From: Nitrospirae bacterium RBG_19FT_COMBO_42_15
Lineage (GTDB): Bacteria; Nitrospirota; CAKKRA01; 9FT-COMBO-42-15
NCBI GenBank assembly: GCA_001803815.1
Contig: MHEL01000152.1
Span: forward strand, 1 to 8,626
Reading direction: 5' to 3'
Length of the DNA: 8,626 nucleotides
This document shows, one piece after another, positions 4,954-8,626 of the stretch (within the stretch, counting starts at the first letter, position 1; each line of letters opens with the position of its first letter). The notes under the pieces were generated by a model. That model was given only the letters and a program-made list of their open reading frames with translations, was not told the origin of the DNA and did not search any database. The translations under genes and the position numbers were made by a program.

Positions 4954-5742
4954 ATGCTCGGCATGTCAAAAAGGTTTAATAATTTATTAAAGATAATGTC
5001 TAAACTCAGAGGCAAAAAGGGATGCCCTTGGGATAAGGAACAGACAAGGGAGTCGCTGAAGCCATTTATTATAGAGGAGGCCTATGAGGTTATCGAGGCG
5101 ATTGATGAGAAGAGCCCTGAAAAGCTCAAAGAAGAATTAGGCGACCTTCTCTTGCAGGTGGTTTTTCATGCGCAGCTTGCAAAGGAGAAAAAAGAGTTTG
5201 ACATGGAAGATATATTAACAACCCTTGAGGAGAAGCTGATAAGAAGGCACCCACATGTTTTTGGTGATGTGTCATACGAGGACGCAAAAGAGGTTTTAGT
5301 CCAATGGGAGAAAATAAAGAAAGAGGAGAAGGCAAACATCGAAAGAGAGTCTATGTTAGACAGCGTTCCTAAAGAGCTTCCAGCGCTCCTCCGCGCCCAT
5401 CGTTTGCAGGACAAGGCATCAAGGGTTGGATTTGACTGGAAGCATATAGATGATGTCTTTGCAAAGGTAGAAGAGGAGATAAAGGAGTTCAAAGGCGCTG
5501 TTAAGGATAAGAAGGCGGATGAAATAGAGGATGAGCTTGGAGACATATTCTTTGCATTGGTAAATGTGGCAAGGTTTTTAGAGATTAATCCGGAGGATGC
5601 CCTGCGAAAGACCATAAGCAAGTTTATATCGCGATTCAGATATATTGAAGAAAAGGCAAAAGAGGCTAAGAGGGAGTTAAGTGATATGACTCTGGAGGAA
5701 ATGGATAAATACTGGGATGAGGCAAAAGGGCGTCATGATTAA
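4954..5742 (+). CDS. mazG: Nucleoside triphosphate pyrophosphohydrolase MazG (262 aa)
   Basis: This cytosolic house-cleaning enzyme hydrolyses NTPs to NMP and pyrophosphate. The two MazG repeats of the full-length form are both present. Domain 1 has GCPWDKEQT (23-31), EEAYEVIEAI (41-50) and EELGDLLLQVVFHAQ (60-74), followed by the diagnostic RRHPHVFGD (97-105) and W118. Domain 2 has KVEEEIKEF (171-179) and EIEDELGDIFFALVNVARF (190-208), with the acidic metal-binding residues intact in both. The length equals that of the usual bacterial protein. ATG 4954 is taken because a weak AGAGA precedes it at 4939-4943. ATG 4963 (MSKRFNNLL) fits the N-terminus of homologues better and is equally likely. 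It overlaps the DUF362 gene downstream by 8 bp, so the two form an operon. Confidence 0.97.
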   Translation: MLGMSKRFNNLLKIMSKLRGKKGCPWDKEQTRESLKPFIIEEAYEVIEAIDEKSPEKLKEELGDLLLQVVFHAQLAKEKKEFDMEDILTTLEEKLIRRHPHVFGDVSYEDAKEVLVQWEKIKKEEKANIERESMLDSVPKELPALLRAHRLQDKASRVGFDWKHIDDVFAKVEEEIKEFKGAVKDKKADEIEDELGDIFFALVNVARFLEINPEDALRKTISKFISRFRYIEEKAKEAKRELSDMTLEEMDKYWDEAKGRHD

Positions 5743-6883
5743 TAAAGCTCAGGTAGCAATTATCAAGTCAAGGTCATACAATAACGACCATGTATATAAG
5801 GATATTAAAAGGTCAGTTGACCTGCTCGGCGGCATAAATAGATTTGTTAAAAAAGGCGATAAGGTTCTGCTAAAGCCAAACCTCCTTTCTGCAAAGCCGC
5901 CAGAGGCAGGCATTACAACACACCCGGCAGTAATAAAGGCAGTTGCAAAACTTGTAATGGATGCAGGTGGAACGCCTTTTATCGGCGACAGTCCCGGCGG
6001 CAGGGCAATAAATTTTGAAAAGGTTGCAGCAGCAACAGGCATGAAGCAGGCTGCTGATGAATTAGGGATAAAATTAGTAGAATTCAGAAATCCTGTGGAG
6101 ATGTCAGCGACCAATGGGGGGATATTTAAAAAACTCAATGTTGCGAAAGAGGCTGTTGATGCAGATGTAATTATAAGTCTTCCAAAGCTAAAGACCCATG
6201 TCCAGATGTTTTTAACTCTTGGCGTTAAAAATATGTTCGGCTGCATAATCGGCTTGCAAAAGGCGCAGTGGCATTTTAAGGCAGGCGTAGACAGAAAATA
6301 TTTTGCTGCAATGCTATTGGAGCTTTATTCCCTGCTTAAACCCTCTCTTACAATTGTAGACGGCATAGTTGCAATGGAAGGCGACGGCCCGGGAAGCGCA
6401 GGAAAGCTGAGAAACCTCGGACTTGTATTTGCAGGCTCCGATGCTGTTGCGCTTGATACGGTTATATGCAATGCATTAGGCGTAAGAAATGAGGAGCTTC
6501 CAATCCTTGTTGCTGCAAAGGAGAAGGGCATTGGCATAACAGAGATGGAGAAGATAGATGTCTTGGGCGAAAGGCTTGAGGATGTAAGCATCCATGATTT
6601 TATAAGACCGAAGATGATAGATGTTATGTTTGGGCCGAGCATGTTAAAGAAATTCTTTATGAATAACATTACATCAAAGCCAGTAGAAGACAAAAAGATG
6701 TGCACCTTATGCAGCAAGTGCATTGAGGCATGTCCAACAGATATTATCAGCATTAAAGGCAAGAGGCTCAATTTTGATTATGACAAGTGCATCCGCTGCT
6801 TCTGCTGCCTTGAGGTCTGCCCTGAAGGCGCAATGCAGGTGAAGCAGGGGCCGCTTTTAAAGCTGTTCAGTTATTTTTCATAA
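5735..6883 (+). CDS. DUF362 protein with C-terminal 2x[4Fe-4S] ferredoxin domain (382 aa)
   Basis: An N-terminal DUF362 domain is followed by a bacterial ferredoxin domain. DUF362 marks include VLLKPNLLSA (44-53), TTHPAVIKAV (61-70), FIGDSPGG (82-89), IISLPKLKTHVQ (146-157), LGVKNMFG (162-169) and VDGIVAMEGDGP (208-219). The ferredoxin part has two complete C-x2-C-x2-C-x3-CP motifs, C323/C326/C329/C333 and C352/C355/C358/C362, enough for two [4Fe-4S] clusters, plus an extra C357. There is no signal peptide, so it is a soluble cytosolic redox protein. Its reaction is not known; genomes of strict anaerobes often carry several. ATG 5735 overlaps the mazG stop (ATGATTAA) and has AAAAGGG just upstream. 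An alternative ATG at 5717 would overlap by 26 bp with no better site. Confidence 0.93.
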   Translation: MINKAQVAIIKSRSYNNDHVYKDIKRSVDLLGGINRFVKKGDKVLLKPNLLSAKPPEAGITTHPAVIKAVAKLVMDAGGTPFIGDSPGGRAINFEKVAAATGMKQAADELGIKLVEFRNPVEMSATNGGIFKKLNVAKEAVDADVIISLPKLKTHVQMFLTLGVKNMFGCIIGLQKAQWHFKAGVDRKYFAAMLLELYSLLKPSLTIVDGIVAMEGDGPGSAGKLRNLGLVFAGSDAVALDTVICNALGVRNEELPILVAAKEKGIGITEMEKIDVLGERLEDVSIHDFIRPKMIDVMFGPSMLKKFFMNNITSKPVEDKKMCTLCSKCIEACPTDIISIKGKRLNFDYDKCIRCFCCLEVCPEGAMQVKQGPLLKLFSYFS

Positions 6884-6917
6884 GAGCGATTTGCGAACCC
6901 TCTTTTGCCTTTTCATA

Positions 6918-6949
6918 TTGTCACCTTAGAAAAAAGGTGTTATTATAAT
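6918..6949 (+). promoter_or_regulatory. Promoter of the MNT/HEPN pair with a dyad in the spacer
   Basis: TTGTCA (6918-6923) and TATTAT (6941-6946) are 17 bp apart, and TATAAT follows at 6944-6949 with a longer spacing. Between them lies the inverted repeat CACCTT (6922-6927) and AAGGTG (6934-6939), 6-nt loop. Its place between the boxes suits a repressor, possibly the encoded pair itself. The dyad could also serve as a weak terminator for the DUF362 gene. Confidence 0.55.
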
Positions 6950-6971
6950 CAAAAAGAATTGGGATGAAAGA

Positions 6972-7322
6972 ATGAAAGCATTAGCAGATAAAAATATCTT
7001 TACGCCTGATGAGGAGAGTGCAGTAAAAGAGCTAACAAATAGCCTTAAGAAACTCTTGGGTGAACGGTTAGTAAAATTAGGCCTCTTTGGCTCAAGGGCA
7101 AGGGGAGATTACGACAAAGAGTCTGATATAGATATAGCTATTATTGTCAGGGGGCTGACAAGGGAGCTTAAGGATCAGATTCTCAATATGGTTGCTGATA
7201 TAGAATTTAAACATATTGCCACCCTTTCCACCCTTGTACTTTCTGAAGAAGTTTTTGAACTCCTTAAAAAAAGGGAGCGGAGAATAGCCCTTGACATAGA
7301 AAAAGAGGGAGTCCCATTATGA
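6972..7322 (+). CDS. Minimal nucleotidyltransferase (MNT/MntA-like, 116 aa)
   Basis: This is a small polymerase-beta-fold nucleotidyltransferase. The catalytic signature GS-x10-D-x-D is complete: G40, S41, D52 and D54 within LGLFGSRARGDYDKESDIDI (36-55). Members paired with HEPN toxins act as antitoxins; in the best-studied MntA the enzyme adds AMP units to the toxin. That activity is an inference here. The C-terminal half, with LVLSEEVFELLKKRERRIALDIEKEG, is the family's helical and strand tail, and the third acidic residue lies in this region without being certain. ATG 6972 was chosen at the first good start, with a GGGATGAAAGA weak ribosome site before it. The stop overlaps the HEPN start by four bases (ATGA at 7319-7322), so the two are co-translated. 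Confidence 0.92.
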   Translation: MKALADKNIFTPDEESAVKELTNSLKKLLGERLVKLGLFGSRARGDYDKESDIDIAIIVRGLTRELKDQILNMVADIEFKHIATLSTLVLSEEVFELLKKRERRIALDIEKEGVPL

Positions 7323-7723
7323 CAGATGAAAATAAAAAAGAGAACATCAAGGCGGAACTGGAAAGGGCATCAGAGACATTTGACGCAGCCGCTCTTTTGT
7401 TTGATAATGATTTCTTAAACGATGCCATTTCAAAACTGTACTACTTTCTTCTCTATAATATCAGGGCATTGCTTCTGGCAAAGGGGCTTGAAGCTAAAAG
7501 CCATGAAGGGGCTTTAAGACTCTTTGGCCTTCATTTTGTGAAAGAAAATCTTTTTAAACCATCAGACTCACACATCTTCTCCCGCCTTATGAAATATAGG
7601 GAGGAGGCGGATTATAATCCTTCATATATGTTTAATAGAGAAGATTTTATTGCATTCAGGAAAGATGCAGAGGAATTATCTGATAAGATAAAGGCCTATT
7701 TGAAAGAAAAGGAATTTATATAA
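7319..7723 (+). CDS. HEPN-domain protein, partner of the nucleotidyltransferase (134 aa)
   Basis: This is an all-helical HEPN domain of the PF05168 type. The diagnostic order is present: an N-terminal helix ELERASETFDAAALLF (13-28), AISKLYYFLLYNIRALLLAKG (36-56), AKSHEGALRLFGLHFVKENL (59-78), and the terminal motif YREEADYNP (93-101). Toxic HepT proteins carry an R-x4-6-H ribonuclease motif. At the usual end-of-fold place there is only R94 in YREEADY with no histidine. A stray R67-x4-H72 lies in the middle and is unlikely to be the site. So this partner may not be an RNase, as in other MNT-associated HEPN proteins of unknown action. It overlaps the upstream gene by ATGA and ends 15 bp from the convergent DoxX gene. 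Confidence 0.9.
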   Translation: MTDENKKENIKAELERASETFDAAALLFDNDFLNDAISKLYYFLLYNIRALLLAKGLEAKSHEGALRLFGLHFVKENLFKPSDSHIFSRLMKYREEADYNPSYMFNREDFIAFRKDAEELSDKIKAYLKEKEFI

Positions 7724-7738
7724 GTCATTGTTTTTTTG

Positions 7739-8233
7739 CTACCATAAGATAAATTTCGGAAATCTCTTTGAAAGGAAATAGTCCATCCCAAATGTCCTGC
7801 CTGCCCTTGTAAGCATAATAACTACATGGCTTACTGCAATTATATAGAATGTCCAGTACCACTGGCTTTCAGCATAGCTTGAGGCAAAGTAAAAGTTCAT
7901 TATCATTAAGAATCCAAAAAAACTGCTTAATACTGTCAGGATTCCAAATACCAATGACAGGCCTACAAGTATCTCGCCGATCGTCACCTGATAGCCGAAT
8001 GCCTGCCAATGGGGGATTGCAAGGTTTTCAAGAAAATATTTATACCACGGATAGGGATTTTCCTCTGCCCAGAATTTGAGCTTAGATTCAAGCCCCTTCA
8101 TAAAATTCGGGTGGAGCTTTTGTATGCCCATCTCAAGCCAGAGTACGCCCAGTGTGATCCTCAAAAGCACAGGGCCAAGTGAGGATGTTTTATGATTCCA
8201 GCTTTCTTTAAGAAAGTCTTTTGCACTTTTCAT
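7739..8233 (-). CDS. DoxX/DoxD-like four-helix membrane protein (164 aa)
   Basis: An integral membrane protein of the DoxX group. Four hydrophobic segments are seen at about 19-39, 80-101, 102-118 and 126-142. Family marks are LLRITLGVLWLEMGIQKL (23-40), IGEILVGLSLVFGILT (85-100), and GRTFGMDYFLS (145-155) at the C-terminus. The loop after the first helix, FWAEENPYPWYKYFLEN (54-70), is long, with NPYPWYK resembling the DoxD-like subunit of thiosulfate:quinone oxidoreductase, a link known in some archaea. DoxA is not in the window. Whether it works in sulfur oxidation is therefore open, and many DoxX proteins have unknown roles. No convincing Shine-Dalgarno precedes ATG 8233, but no better start is seen. 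It stands alone, convergent to the HEPN gene. Confidence 0.88.
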   Translation of the reverse strand: MKSAKDFLKESWNHKTSSLGPVLLRITLGVLWLEMGIQKLHPNFMKGLESKLKFWAEENPYPWYKYFLENLAIPHWQAFGYQVTIGEILVGLSLVFGILTVLSSFFGFLMIMNFYFASSYAESQWYWTFYIIAVSHVVIMLTRAGRTFGMDYFLSKRFPKFILW

Positions 8234-8269
8234 GTAACGCCATTTAAAAGTTTAAGCACACGGCAAAAT

Positions 8270-8365
8270 AAAAAGCTCCAGGTGCAAGGCGGAGCGAGGC
8301 ATCGCACCGCAGCATACATGTTAGTATGTGAGGCCGAAGCGACAACGCAGCAGATGGACTTTTTA
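8270..8365. repeat. Structured intergenic repeat, about 96 bp, with inverted ends
   Basis: The outer ends are inverted copies: AAAAAGCTCCAGGTGC (8270-8285) and GCAGATGGACTTTTT (8350-8364), matching apart from one indel and two bases. The centre has CATAC-ATGTTA-GTATG (8314-8329). G+C is much higher than in the flanks. The layout of a GTGC-AAGGC arm, a central CATACATGTTAGTATG and a CAACGCAGC arm recalls an intergenic repeat family seen in several delta-type genomes. It lies between the SurA-like stop and the DoxX-like start, both minus strand, so it could also act as a transcript stem. Confidence 0.7.
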
Positions 8366-8377
8366 GGAAGCCGTTGT

Positions 8378-8626
8378 TTATAGTTTATCCTCATAAACCT
8401 TAATCTTTGCCTTCTTCATTAGCCTATCCACATAAGCCATATATGCCTTTTCCTGCTTCTGAAGCAAAAGCACATCTATATTTCCCTGTGCAGGGATAGT
8501 CTGTATCTCTCCTTCTGAGTAGCCGACAGATTCCTTTATTAGCCTGCGCATCTTCTCCTTTATGATGTCTTCTTTTAGATTTCTTTCAAAGGCTGTTGGC
8601 GAATATTTATTTGCAGACAGCACCTT
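8378..8626 (-). CDS. SurA-N-domain protein, C-terminal 82 residues, 5' end outside window
   Basis: The frame is open to the window edge, so the beginning is missing; the GTG at 8623 is not necessarily the start. Visible residues YSPTAFERNLKEDIIKEKMR and then RLIKESVGYSEGEI form the helix-turn-helix of the SurA N-terminal domain, which binds unfolded outer-membrane proteins in the periplasm. After it comes a short loop and the C-terminal helix LLLQKQEKAYMAYVDRLMKK, then AKIKV, which ends the protein. In SurA and PpiC-type foldases a parvulin PPIase domain separates these two parts. Here it is absent, so the protein seems to be a PPIase-less chaperone. The upstream part could hold a signal peptide, but that cannot be seen. 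Confidence 0.82.
   Translation of the reverse strand, partial: KVLSANKYSPTAFERNLKEDIIKEKMRRLIKESVGYSEGEIQTIPAQGNIDVLLLQKQEKAYMAYVDRLMKKAKIKVYEDKL

Noticed and set aside
5717..5734. DUF362 start at ATG 5717
   Set aside because: It would add six residues and a 26-bp overlap without a better ribosome site; ATG 5735 gives a usual stop-start overlap.
5166..6771. Minus-strand frames of 148-165 codons opposite mazG and the DUF362 gene
   Set aside because: Serine- and phenylalanine-rich shadows of well-supported plus-strand genes.
7724..7738. Terminator between HEPN and DoxX genes
   Set aside because: A run of seven T is present but no stem could be drawn in the 15-bp gap.
1..8626. CRISPR array, tRNA, rRNA, riboswitch or replication origin
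   Set aside because: No regularly spaced repeats, cloverleaf with CCA-type stem, rRNA core sequence, known riboswitch core or DnaA-box cluster was seen by eye.

Overview
The window reads as about 8.6 kb of an AT-rich Gram-negative chromosome. The organism is probably anaerobic or microaerobic and of the Nitrospirota or former deltaproteobacterial kind. That is inferred from the gene mix (Nfu-type Fe-S carrier, DUF362 ferredoxin-like protein, SurA-type periplasmic chaperone, lipoprotein signal) and from short structured intergenic repeats. No rRNA, tRNA or CRISPR array is visible, so the taxonomy stays open.

Left edge (1-690): the 5' end of a very large minus-strand gene for a cyclic beta-1,2-glucan synthase-like protein, which no plus-strand frame represents. 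It is read here by back-translating the minus strand, and it starts at TTG 470 behind AGAAGGAG. It is clearly richer in G+C (about 60% in the lines I counted) than the rest. A 137-bp inverted-repeat element (550-686) lies at the composition boundary. Next come a leaderful short ORF that looks like a truncated transposase N-terminus (845-1024) and an orphan CopG/ribbon-helix-helix antitoxin (1110-1376). Together these make a small mobile-element and antitoxin graveyard.

Minus-strand operon (3583 down to 1396): a near-ideal sigma-70 promoter (TTGACA-18-TATAAT) drives a small cupin, an Nfu Fe-S carrier, a DUF4388/MshEN-like protein, a glycerophosphodiester phosphodiesterase and a membrane-anchored zinc ribbon protein. 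The last two overlap as TAATG. A 14-bp perfect hairpin sits between nfu and the DUF4388 gene.

Plus-strand middle (3704-7723): a type II toxin-antitoxin pair (PF09720-like antitoxin and RelE/ParE-like toxin) has a symmetric operator overlapping an extended -10. It is followed by a truncated FN3 lipoprotein remnant, an overlapping mazG-DUF362 pair (house-cleaning NTP pyrophosphohydrolase and a 2x[4Fe-4S] protein), and an MNT/HEPN pair with its own promoter and a dyad in the -35/-10 spacer.

Right edge: a minus-strand DoxX/DoxD-like membrane protein, a structured intergenic repeat of about 96 bp with inverted ends, and the 3' part of a minus-strand SurA-N-domain protein that runs off the window and has no PPIase domain before its stop.

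The most notable features are the three antitoxin or toxin-antitoxin loci in about 6.6 kb, the two different structured intergenic elements, the compositional break at the left edge, and the two promoters with visible operator-like dyads. I see no clear evidence of a wholly new multi-gene system. The DUF4388-GDPD-zinc ribbon cluster and the SurA-N-only protein are the least described gene contexts.
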